Origin: an uncultured Ignavibacteria bacterium
Lineage (GTDB): Bacteria > Bacteroidota > Ignavibacteria > Kapaibacteriales > Kapaibacteriaceae
Length of the DNA: 64,000 nucleotides
Direction of reading: 5' to 3'
NCBI GenBank assembly: GCA_903939735.1
Contig: CAJAIA010000006.1
Span: forward strand, 30,007 to 94,006
Shown: piece after piece, positions 53,976-62,800 of the stretch
How positions within the stretch are numbered: the first letter of the stretch is position 1
How the letters are laid out: each line of letters begins with the position of its first letter
Position numbers and translations under genes: made by a program
Notes under the pieces: generated by a model
Seen by the model: only the letters and a program-made list of their open reading frames with translations
Databases searched by the model: none
Told to the model about the DNA's origin: nothing

Positions 53976-54739
53976 AGTGTTGGTGGGAAGACCGTAAGTG
54001 GGATTTCCTTCCCAGTCTTGGTAAACAGGTGAATACCGACGAGTCCAAACTTGTGATTCGTGACGTACACGATCTTTTGCAAGACGGGATCACCATCGAC
54101 AACACTCTCCGTCTTGAAGACCTTCAGATCCCAGAAGCCAACCGGATAATCGTCGGTTGTTGAGTGATAGGTTACGGTGCGGCGCGTTGTTACACCCTTG
54201 CTATCGGTGAACGTCCAACTATCGCCGACGTTCATCGAGTACTTGATAACTGTAAACGGTTTGGAGAGATCGCCCTTCGATGCGATCAACTCCTGAATAC
54301 CTTGGTCGGTGACCTTCACCTTGACATCAGCACGAATCTTCAGTCGGTTGGGTGTGCTCAGATCAATCGTTGCACCGTAGCGGTCAAGAATCCAATTCAC
54401 GACCTCCAATTTCGCGGCTTGCGGTAGATCCTGCGTACCGAGCAGCGTATCAAACTCATGGACGAGGTCGAACGAGGCATCGAGATTAATAGACACCGTT
54501 GTGATGCCGTTCTCGCGCTTCGTGACAGTGTTCGAATCCTTGTAGTCATACTTCCATCCATTCGGGAAGAGGCGTCCGAGGTCAATAGACACCCCCCAAT
54601 CCTGACCGACGTCGGTGATTTCAAGATCGGTGTTTCCATTCAGGTCATTCGGTCCCTCCTCGGTTGAATCAAGGAGTCCGCACGATGGGAGAACGGCACT
54701 GACCAGCAGTGCCAAGAAGAGGAGGCGCAATTGTGCCAT
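53972..54739 (-). CDS. Lipoprotein of unknown function
   Basis: 255 residues. A lipoprotein signal (LLVSAVLPSC, Cys20) is followed by a short Asp/Glu/Gly-rich linker and a beta-rich domain (GWKYDYKDSNTV, YSMNVGDSWTFTDSKGVTTRRTVTYHS). GGAG 8 nt upstream supports the ATG at 54739. The linker has Asp/Asn near the Cys (SCGLLDSTEEGPNDLNGN), compatible with surface or outer-membrane sorting in Bacteroidota. No homologous family recognised. Monocistronic; stop overlaps that of the convergent secreted-protein gene. Confidence 0.78.
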   Translation of the reverse strand: MAQLRLLFLALLVSAVLPSCGLLDSTEEGPNDLNGNTDLEITDVGQDWGVSIDLGRLFPNGWKYDYKDSNTVTKRENGITTVSINLDASFDLVHEFDTLLGTQDLPQAAKLEVVNWILDRYGATIDLSTPNRLKIRADVKVKVTDQGIQELIASKGDLSKPFTVIKYSMNVGDSWTFTDSKGVTTRRTVTYHSTTDDYPVGFWDLKVFKTESVVDGDPVLQKIVYVTNHKFGLVGIHLFTKTGKEIPLTVFPPTL

Positions 54740-54873
54740 GGTGAAGCTCCTTCAGGGATTATGTGATTACAGCCTGATTCAAAGCTCACCAGTCAGCGTG
54801 CCGTATTCTATGACAATTGTCAGGTTTTTGTCTGTTCAGGGACGTCAGGCACCAGAAAGTTGATGTCGGTTCG

Positions 54874-54881
54874 TATATTTG
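54874..54881 (+). promoter_or_regulatory. TATATTTG promoter box of tRNA-Phe
   Basis: An exact TAnnTTTG match ending 13 nt before the mature tRNA 5' end, a sensible distance for a tRNA promoter. It gives independent support that these boxes are promoters in this genome. Confidence 0.65.
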
Positions 54882-54894
54882 TTGCTCAATCGCC

Positions 54895-54967
54895 GGTTCG
54901 GTAGCTCAGTTGGTAGAGCAATGGACTGAAAATCCATGTGTCGGGGGTTCAACTCCCTCCCGAACCA
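54895..54967 (+). tRNA. tRNA-Phe (anticodon GAA)
   Basis: 73 nt without encoded CCA. Acceptor GGTTCGG/CCGAACC with discriminator A, D arm GCTC-AGTTGGTA-GAGC, anticodon arm ATGGA-CTGAAAA-TCCAT (anticodon GAA), T arm GGGGG-TTCAACT-CCCTC with one G-U pair. All arms close. Confidence 0.97.
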
Positions 54968-54977
54968 CACAACACAA

Positions 54978-55009
54978 CGACCCCTTGGACCGTATGGTAC
55001 AAGGGGTCG
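54978..55009 (+). terminator. Hairpin downstream of tRNA-Phe
   Basis: CGACCCCTTG (54978-54987) pairs exactly with CAAGGGGTCG (55000-55009); the inner bases GACC/GGT can extend the stem. Followed by CTTCGTCTT rather than a clean T run. Likely 3' end of the tRNA transcript and possibly of the P450 gene on the other strand. Confidence 0.75.
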
Positions 55010-55031
55010 CTTCGTCTTAGGAATCGGATTG

Positions 55032-56228
55032 TTAGTCCTCTATCTGCACTATCCTCACGGGCAGCACCTTGGGTCCGCGGAGTTGACCTTCCGACCACAC
55101 CACGTGTGCATCGGGTGCGAGCTCAAAGTTTGGGAACCGGGCGAGCCACTCCTCGAGCGCAACGCGAAGCTCGAGTCGAGCGAGATTCGAACCAAGGCAT
55201 CGATGACGTCCGAGTCCGAATGCTGCGTGGGGGTTATGTGCCCGATCGATAATGACTGTGTCAGGGTTGTCGAACTTCTCTGGATCGCGATTGGCTGCCG
55301 GGTACGACAACAATACCTGACCACCTGTATGGTAGGGACATCCTCCCACAGTTGTGTCAGCCACAACCTCGCGCGCCATGGTAACAGGTGCATACGCTCG
55401 TAAGAATTCCTCGATTGCTGTTGGCAAGAGATCCGGTTCTGCAACCAATCTGTGACGGTCGTCAGCATGCGTTGCTATGTGCCACAACGATGCACCTATT
55501 GCACTCCAAGTTGTTTCGATACCTGCAACGAGCAACAAGCATAACGTACCAATGATGTGTTGATCAGTAAGCGGCTTGCCCTCTATTTCCGCAGTAATCA
55601 GATATGAAATGAGTCCGTCATCAGGTGTTGCGCGACGTTGCGTGATGTTGTCTAGGAAGTATGCGGACATTTCCTCCATCGCAACGATACCCGCTTCAGG
55701 ATTGTGCACACTCCCGGTTCCAAGCGCATAGATCCACGTTCGAAAACAATCAGCCTTGCTAGCATCGATACGTAGTAGATGTGCAATGACATGCACGGGC
55801 AGGTGTTGCGCATACTCAACAGCTGCATCAATATCCGTTCGTCCTTCAAGATCATCAAGCAGTGTCGATGCAATACCCCGAATGCGCGGCTCAAGCTTTT
55901 GTACTTCCTGAGGCGCGAAGGGCGGTAACAAGATGCGACGCGATGGTGTATGCGCGGGCGGATCGGACGTGATAGGAGGCATTCCCTTGATTGGGAGCTT
56001 CTGCTCGCGAACTACAATGCGTTTCGACGAGAAGTGTTCTGTGTCATACGCGATAGCGTGAACATCAGCGTACGTCAACGGCAGAAATGCACCGTCTTCA
56101 AATCGTTGCGATGTGAGGACAGAGCATGATCGCCGCAATGAAGCCCAGAGTTGAAACGGGTCCTCTGTCCATTGTGTATCAAAGTGATCGAAGTCAAGTG
56201 ACCAGTCATCAACCGGTGGACGAGACAT
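55032..56228 (-). CDS. Cytochrome P450 monooxygenase
   Basis: 398 residues, a bacterial class I (soluble) P450. I-helix oxygen-binding AGIETT (235-240), ExxR at E274/R277 (EEFLRAY), and the haem ligand C344 in FGLGRHRCLG. GGGAG 6 nt upstream supports the ATG at 56228. It would hydroxylate a small organic substrate with electrons from a ferredoxin/reductase; no redox partner is encoded nearby. Substrates of this type include fatty acids, terpenes and natural-product scaffolds; none can be chosen. The acyltransferase genes further right are on the same strand upstream, with a 251-nt gap. Confidence 0.95.
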   Translation of the reverse strand: MSRPPVDDWSLDFDHFDTQWTEDPFQLWASLRRSCSVLTSQRFEDGAFLPLTYADVHAIAYDTEHFSSKRIVVREQKLPIKGMPPITSDPPAHTPSRRILLPPFAPQEVQKLEPRIRGIASTLLDDLEGRTDIDAAVEYAQHLPVHVIAHLLRIDASKADCFRTWIYALGTGSVHNPEAGIVAMEEMSAYFLDNITQRRATPDDGLISYLITAEIEGKPLTDQHIIGTLCLLLVAGIETTWSAIGASLWHIATHADDRHRLVAEPDLLPTAIEEFLRAYAPVTMAREVVADTTVGGCPYHTGGQVLLSYPAANRDPEKFDNPDTVIIDRAHNPHAAFGLGRHRCLGSNLARLELRVALEEWLARFPNFELAPDAHVVWSEGQLRGPKVLPVRIVQIED

Positions 56229-56479
56229 GAAGACTCCCGTAAGAATTCGTTATGCGGTGTGTCGCGCGAGCGTGATTTCCGCTTCAGGACAGTTTGCTAT
56301 CGCGAGCTCAGCTTTTGTCAATAGCTAACTCGGCACCCGTCCATCACCCCGTACACGACCGAATCCGTATTCATCGGACGTGAATAACTCCGGGGCGAGG
56401 ATTGTGCATCGACTATGACGCTGACAACGATTGGAATCGATCGTAATGATGGCAAGTTCCGCAGCGTGGTTGTCCACGT
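56229..56479. other. 251-bp spacer between the P450 and GNAT genes
   Basis: No convincing frame, RNA or terminator. It should carry the P450 promoter on the minus strand, but no exact TAnnTTTG box is visible in that direction. Confidence 0.5.
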
Positions 56480-57037
56480 TCAGCGTGCGAGTCGTTGGGA
56501 AAGCTGTTCGTACATCTCAGGTACCTTACTTGAAGACAGATCGTCGGTGTACACGATCCAACCATCAACATACTCGTCATTCATAACCTTCATTGGGCCG
56601 AAGTAGACCAGCTTCATCCCATAGCGAGCGTAGAAGTTGTAGATTTCTTCAGAGATAGTCGCGCCAACCATCACCGAATCAGCTCTTGCAATCATTGACT
56701 GAAACACATGTAGCCACACTTCCAGTTTTTCGCGACTGTTGCGTCGTGTGGTATCAACCCAGATTGTTCCTAGCTCGTATGTTTCAACACCGCTTGCTCT
56801 CGCACGAAACACTTCGGCAAGCTGATCTGGTACTACTGAGAGAAGTCGGTAGGCCAACTGCGTATTGATCGAGTATCCACCAACTGGATTGCCCTCGCTG
56901 TCGAGAAAGAGATACACGTCTTCACAGCCCCGTAGAAACTCAACATTGAGAAAACTACTTCCAAACGCTCGGTCATAGCATTCAACGAATGTTGTGAGAT
57001 CATCATCAGATGTAATCTTCTGTACCGTGGTAATCAC
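56480..57037 (-). CDS. GNAT-like acyltransferase (putative)
   Basis: 185 residues. The pattern fits a GNAT fold: central strands DVYLFLDSEGNPVGGYSIN and YELGTIWVDTTRR, then a helix, then SVMVGATISEEIYNFYARYGMKLVYFG as the typical late 'Nxx(L/F)YxrxGF' region. YELGTIWVDTTRR also resembles acyl-homoserine-lactone-synthase/FeeM-type acyltransferases, in which long-chain acyl groups are used, but this is weak. Its start overlaps the stop of the CAT-like gene (57034-57037), so the two are translated together. The acceptor and acyl donor are unknown. Confidence 0.6.
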   Translation of the reverse strand: MITTVQKITSDDDLTTFVECYDRAFGSSFLNVEFLRGCEDVYLFLDSEGNPVGGYSINTQLAYRLLSVVPDQLAEVFRARASGVETYELGTIWVDTTRRNSREKLEVWLHVFQSMIARADSVMVGATISEEIYNFYARYGMKLVYFGPMKVMNDEYVDGWIVYTDDLSSSKVPEMYEQLSQRLAR

Positions 57038-57720
57038 AACTGCTCACTTTCGAATGATGAAGTAAACGGACGAAGCACAAGCGATGGGTCGTCGAGATGA
57101 CGCTGCACGTTGTGGACGAAATGTCCGATATGATATCCGTCGACTAATCCATGATGCACCTGCAGACCTAACCCCAGCAGCGTGCGACCGTGTTGGTCGT
57201 ACATCTTGCCTATGCAGAAAACCGGCATGGAAGCAACCTTCCGGGAGAAGGGGGCTTGCACCGATGTCTGAGTTGTCCATGGGTTCACAGTAATGAAGAT
57301 CTGACCTTGATTCGGTGACATCTCAACAGACTCATGTCCGCGCACGACCCGGTCATGGATCGCAAGATTTGAAAGGTAATCATCATCAAACACGTCAGTA
57401 TAGACGCCCCGCATAAAAGCGAAGACCTTGTTGGGCATCATGACGGTGTATGCTGGGATGATCTTGTTGTATTCTACAAGCACGTTGTCAACGATGCGCA
57501 GACGAAGCTCTGGTACATGATTGTTTGCCCTCGTTAGAATGAACCCGATCGTCTGCGAAAACTTTAGACTGCGTTCCTTGCAGAACTGCCTGAGAGCAGT
57601 AACATCGATCTGAATTGTTCGGTACGTAACCGGGATGTCGAATTCCACGAAGTGCTCGTAGAGATGCCTTCTCGTGAAGGACTCTAACGCAATTGGTGTG
57701 GCGATTGGCCATTCAAACAT
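57034..57720 (-). CDS. Chloramphenicol-acetyltransferase-fold acyltransferase
   Basis: 228 residues from ATG 57720 (AGGGG upstream); the frame could start at TTG 57759. It aligns well with CAT enzymes (about 215-220 residues): YRTIQIDVTALRQF near the N terminus, HPEFR-like HVPELRLR, AYTVM, VNPWTTQTSV (CAT has NPWxxFTS), MPVFCIGKMY and the catalytic QVHHGLVDGYHI with H190 and D194. CATs transfer acetyl from CoA to a hydroxyl and are trimeric. Chromosomal CAT-fold proteins often serve in natural-product or lipid acylation, so drug resistance must not be assumed. It is paired with the overlapping GNAT-like gene. Confidence 0.88.
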   Translation of the reverse strand: MFEWPIATPIALESFTRRHLYEHFVEFDIPVTYRTIQIDVTALRQFCKERSLKFSQTIGFILTRANNHVPELRLRIVDNVLVEYNKIIPAYTVMMPNKVFAFMRGVYTDVFDDDYLSNLAIHDRVVRGHESVEMSPNQGQIFITVNPWTTQTSVQAPFSRKVASMPVFCIGKMYDQHGRTLLGLGLQVHHGLVDGYHIGHFVHNVQRHLDDPSLVLRPFTSSFESEQL

Positions 57721-57856
57721 GGTGTGTGAAACCCCTAGATAGTAACCCGTTAATCCCAAGCGTGAAAATAGTCGTTATCGAGGTACCATCTAGAATTGGA
57801 TGTACACATTGTATTTTCCATTCGTTCATTTACGACACAATGGGACTTGGGGAAAC

Positions 57857-59218
57857 ATGTCGTCTCGAACTGGACTCGACAGGGTGCTGAATCTGCCACC
57901 CTTCTGGCTCGCATTTGCCTTCATGGCGCTTGTCAGCCTACCAATGTCATATGTGGCATTGCCCATCTCGGCAGCCCCACTAGGCCCCCTACCGTCCATC
58001 GCGATCATCGTTGTTGTGACGACCATTATGTGTGTGAGCACATCGGCGATAGCGGAAGCAGTTGTTTCTATACCTGCTGATGTTCGGCCAAAGAATCTTC
58101 GTGACTTGGTTGTTGTGTACCTCGGCAGGCGCATAGGAACAATCACAGCAATTGCTGTTGCGATCGTGTTCTTCGCCGTCCTTGTTGCATGCCTCGTGTC
58201 GATTGTATCGACGCTTGCCTTCTACACGGGAATGACGGAAGAAGTGTGGCTTGGTATCGTGGGCTGTGTTGTACTTGTTGTGATTTCGATTGGTTCGGTG
58301 GAGCATAGCCTATCACTTGTTGCGGGTGCTGCAGCACTTGTGTTGATCATTGCTATCCTGATTGCACTCGTACCCTTTCTCAATCCCGAGCACGTGCTGT
58401 TTGCGCAGCTACCCTTTACGGATAATCGCGGAGCAGCGCCTGAATTGTGGTCTGGTTTCCTTGGTGTGAGTATACTCTCGTTCATTGGACCGCTCCTCCT
58501 TGTTCCTTCGGCAACCTATGTTCTGCCTAACAACCCCAAGGCCCGGCAGTATATCACGGGCAGTCTTTGGGGCATTGTGTTTCAGGGCGTATTGATGATC
58601 CTCTGGATCACATTAGTTGATATGTCGGTGTTACCAACAGAGCTTATCGGACTTCATGGAACGGTGTTTCTGAAGCTTGCAGAGGCGACTGATGGATTTA
58701 TTGCGACGGCAGGAACGATGCTTGTCTTCATTCTTCCTGGCCTTGCCACCATTCGTGCTGCTGGGCAATTGGGCGGCCTCATACGTCTCGCTCTGCGTCC
58801 TACATCGGAACCAGTTTCAACCGTAGACAAATTCAAGTGGAAGGTGGTTGTACCTGCACTTCCTTCTCTTGGAGCCATCCTCTTAGTAGCGCTGTTGATT
58901 GAAGAGAATGCGGCCGACGTGTCAGTGTTTCTATCAATCGGCGGCATTCTAGGATCTTCGATTGCTACAGGCATAGTACCAGCGATGTTATACAAGCGTG
59001 TTCAACAGCAGGCGGCTGAGCCAGAGGTACGAGTACTGCACATCTTCCGAACAACTACGGCGATACTGCTGAGCTCATTGTTCTTCTCAACAGTTCTTTT
59101 TCTCTACGGTATTCTCGTATGGCATTCATTGCCCATCCAGATCCTGGCGTGTGGTATTGCGGTGGTGAATCTTGTCTGGGTGTTGCGACACTGGATTAAT
59201 ACGGCCACGGACCAATAG
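57857..59218 (+). CDS. APC-type amino acid transporter (11-12 helices)
   Basis: 453 residues from ATG 57857, which has GGGG about 5 nt upstream; the frame from 57800 adds a non-family tail. About 11-12 transmembrane segments, short cytoplasmic loops and an unusually hydrophobic composition (IVVVTTIMCVSTSAIAEAVV, IAVAIVFFAVLVACLVSIV, LVLIIAILIALVP). Overall shape resembles the APC/HAAAP branch (amino acid/proton symporters), but I see no diagnostic signature and the substrate is unknown. Its start is divergent from the CAT-like gene with 136 bp between them. Confidence 0.7.
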   Translation: MSSRTGLDRVLNLPPFWLAFAFMALVSLPMSYVALPISAAPLGPLPSIAIIVVVTTIMCVSTSAIAEAVVSIPADVRPKNLRDLVVVYLGRRIGTITAIAVAIVFFAVLVACLVSIVSTLAFYTGMTEEVWLGIVGCVVLVVISIGSVEHSLSLVAGAAALVLIIAILIALVPFLNPEHVLFAQLPFTDNRGAAPELWSGFLGVSILSFIGPLLLVPSATYVLPNNPKARQYITGSLWGIVFQGVLMILWITLVDMSVLPTELIGLHGTVFLKLAEATDGFIATAGTMLVFILPGLATIRAAGQLGGLIRLALRPTSEPVSTVDKFKWKVVVPALPSLGAILLVALLIEENAADVSVFLSIGGILGSSIATGIVPAMLYKRVQQQAAEPEVRVLHIFRTTTAILLSSLFFSTVLFLYGILVWHSLPIQILACGIAVVNLVWVLRHWINTATDQ

Positions 59219-59820
59219 TTTGTTGTAGCTTGAGTGGATTCGATTGCATCTGAATGCACGCCTCTCTTAGAAGCTCCGGTGATTGACCACCGTTCCCGTG
59301 CTTACGGAATGTAGTGACTAGGACACTGCTATGAAGCTAGAGGCAGCAATAGATTTTTCTCATACCTGACGAAAGTCATATACGCTGACATCAGCATTCC
59401 AGAACATTGTACAGTTAGCTGTCTTGACTGAATGAGGTGTCTCGTATAAATGGGAGTTCAATTCCGTGACTATGTGTAGGTAGATAGTAGTCTAGAGGTA
59501 TTTCAAGTGAAAGGCCACTACTAGGTGACAGAGGTCACAGAAACAGACTCAGTCAATCAGCGATGTTTGCATCGTGTCTTTATGTACTTGTCAATTCACA
59601 ATTGTCGGATGTGTTGTTCCTAGATGTAACGAGTTAGATAGAGATCTTACGACGGCCGTCGTTTGCTAGGGATGAAGTGCGTTAACGTGTTGTGAAGAGA
59701 AGTGAAGAGAAGTAAAGTGTGTCGTACTTGATGATTGAAATGAAATACCGGGTTACGATTATCCATCATTTGTTTGGATGACGTGTTCTCTATCCATGGT
59801 TCTGTTTTAGAGGTGGTGAT
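59219..59820. other. 602-bp gene-free, AT-richer region
   Basis: No frame of useful length on either strand and no tRNA or rRNA seen. It is visibly more A+T-rich than its neighbours. It contains small repeats (GAAGAGAAGT repeated at 59695-59714), a palindrome at 59649-59662, and short inverted pairs (CGATG-TTTG-CATCG, GTGAC-AGAG-GTCAC). It ends with the likely leader and an AGGTGG element before the repeat-protein ATG at 59821. It may hold control sites for that gene or the remains of a lost gene. Confidence 0.6.
59649..59662. promoter_or_regulatory. Perfect 14-bp palindrome ACGACGGCCGTCGT
   Basis: A perfect 14-bp palindrome 159 bp before the start of the repeat-protein gene. It could be a regulator site; no regulator is linked. 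Confidence 0.35.
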
Positions 59821-62800
59821 ATGTACAGTAGTTCTACTACACTACAGCAGCGCATTGCTGTTATAGTATCATTTCTTGTCTTACTGCTTGCAGCATCTGA
59901 AACAACAGCGCAAACAGTAATTCCTCATACGCTCTCGTACCAGGGCCTATTGCTTGATTCTACAGGCATTGCAGTGTGCGATAGCACCTGGGATATGGAG
60001 TTCTTCCTGTACCGAAACGGTTCAGGAGATACTGCGTTCTGGCGAGAAGAACACTCAGTGCGGACAAAACTGGGAGTGTTCGGCGTTGTGCTCGGTGGAC
60101 GCATTCCTATCTCTCTTGTGCATGGCGACAGTTTGTGGCTGTCAATCAGGATAGGTGAATCAGACGTGCAAACGGCACGACTACTTCTGACATCCGTCCC
60201 CTACGCGTTTAGTGCAGATACCGCCACATATGCCATGACATCGGGCATGGCTCAGACGCTGAGCCCAGAGGGTGCAGCAGAAGTCCGCAATTCGATTGGT
60301 ATTCCCGAAAACAACATGGGCAATGTTCTGATCGGAGCGATCAATGCCACTGGTACGGGGATGATCGATTCAAAGCGCATTCCAAGTGTCAAATCAACAA
60401 CTGGCTCGAATGTTCATGCATACGGTCCAATCGACTCTCTGGGATTGTCAATTGGGAAAGGGGCTGTCGGCGACAACGAGTTGCAAGATGTATTCGCGAG
60501 TGTGCCGACGTCGCTTGGAGGTCCAACGCAATCGCTGATTATCGAGGTAGACGTCGATGGTCGTGTTCGCAGCATTCGTGGAGTTGAAATCACTGGAGTC
60601 CTTCCAGGAGGCGAAGCATCTGGTGACCTACGGGGAACATATCCAGCGCCACTCATTCGTGATTCAGCAGTTACGCGCGATAAGCTTCGTAACGCTGCTG
60701 TTTCGACAGAGAAGCTTGTCGATGCAAGCGTGACACACAGCAAGTTGGCCGACAATTCTGTCGGTACTGATAACATCATCGACCAAGCGGTTACAACACC
60801 AAAGCTTGCCGACAGTGCAGTGACAACGGATAAAATGGCGAACGCAGCTGTGACTACGGAGAAGCTTGCCCGCTACAGTGTCACCGAGGAAAAGATTCTC
60901 GATCACCAAGTGACCTCTGACAAGATGACCAACATGCCGCTAGCACCTGGCACGTATGGCAATAGCACGCAGGTAGCGCAGGTGTACGTTGATCAGGCGG
61001 GACGTGTAGTGACGGTACGCAATGTTGACATTGTCTCCGTTCCACCGGCAGGTCCGGCAGGCGGCGATCTTACGGGCGTGTATCCGAATCCTCAGATTCG
61101 CGACTCTGCAGTGACGCGTGCAAAGGTTGCGACGAATGCAATCACATCACAGAACATCGTTGATGGTGAAGTACGCACGGGTGACATCGCAGACCGCGCA
61201 GTTACAACATCGAAGATCGGCAACGAACAAGTCACAACGGAAAAGCTCCGTCCGACGGGTGTTGTTCCAGGCGTGTATGGTGGACAACAATACACGACGG
61301 TCTTTTCTGTCGATACAAGTGGTCGCGTTACGGCTGCTACGAATGTTGCAATCAGGGATGTATCACCTGGTGGTGCAGCCGGTGGCGACCTTACAGGTAC
61401 GTATCCGAATCCAACCGTTGCACCTTCGGCGATCACATCAGCGAAGATTGCTGACGGAACAATCGCTACAGCCGACATTGCCAACAACGCTGTTACAACA
61501 GCCAAGATGTCAACTACGGGTGTGACAGCAGGCTCCTACGGAACAACAACGCAAGTACCCGCAATCACGGTCGATGCATCCGGACGTCTTACGTCAGCTG
61601 GCAATGTGACGATCAGTGGTACAACACCTGGTGGTGCAGCCGGTGGTGTACTCGCAGGTACGTATCCGAACCCATCACTTGCGCCAGGCGCAATCACGAC
61701 GAGCACCATCTCTGACAGCAGCATCACCACTGCCAAGTTGTCGAACACAACGGTTGTGCCTGGCACATACGGCACATCAACACAGGTTGGTCAGTTCACA
61801 GTTGATCAAAAGGGTCGACTCCAGTATGCAGGCAACGTCACAATCAGCGGTACAACACCTGGTGGTGCAGCCGGTGGTGTCCTCGCAGGTACGTATCCGA
61901 ACCCATCACTTGCGCCAGGCGCAATCACGACGAGCACCATCTCTGACAGCAGCATCACCACTGCCAAGCTGTCGAACACAACGGTTGTGCCTGGCACATA
62001 CGGTACATCAACACAGGTTGGTCAGTTCACAGTTGATCAGAAGGGTCGACTCCAGTATGCTGGTAACGTACTCATCACAGGTACAACACCAGGTGGTGTA
62101 GCCGGTGGTGATCTTACAGGCACGTATCCGAATCCAACGGTTGCGACATCGGCGATTACATCAGCGAAGATTGCTGATGGTACCATCGCTACAGTAGACA
62201 TCGCCAACAACGCTGTAACAACAGCGAAACTGTCGACAACAGGAGTGACATCAGGCTCCTACGGAACAACAACGCAAGTACCCGCAATCACGGTCGATGC
62301 ATCCGGACGTCTCACGTCGGCTGGCAATGTGACGATCACAGGCACAACACCTGGAGGTCCCGCCGGTGGTGTGCTTGCAGGTACCTACCCCAACCCATCC
62401 CTGGCGCCAGGCGCAATCACGACGAGTTCCCTCTCCGATAGCAGCATCACCACTGCCAAGCTATCAAACACGTCGGTTGTGCCTGGCACATATGGGTCGT
62501 CGACACAGGTTGGTCAGTTCACAGTTGATCAGAAGGGTCGACTCCAGTACGCAGGTAACGTACTCATCACAGGCACAACACCTGGTGGTGTAGCCGGTGG
62601 TGATCTTACAGGCACGTATCCGAATCCAACGGTTGCGACATCGGCGATTACATCAGCGAAGATTGCTGACGGAACCATCGCAACAGCAGACATCGCCAAC
62701 AACGCCGTCACAACGGCAAAGATGTCTACGACAGGTGTTGCAGCTGGATCGTACGGTTCAACAACACAAGTTGGAACGTTCACAGTTGATGCCGCTGGAC

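Noticed and set aside
57034..57720. Chloramphenicol resistance gene
   Set aside because: The fold and catalytic residues match CAT, but chromosomal context with a coupled GNAT-like gene and no mobile element gives no support for a resistance role.
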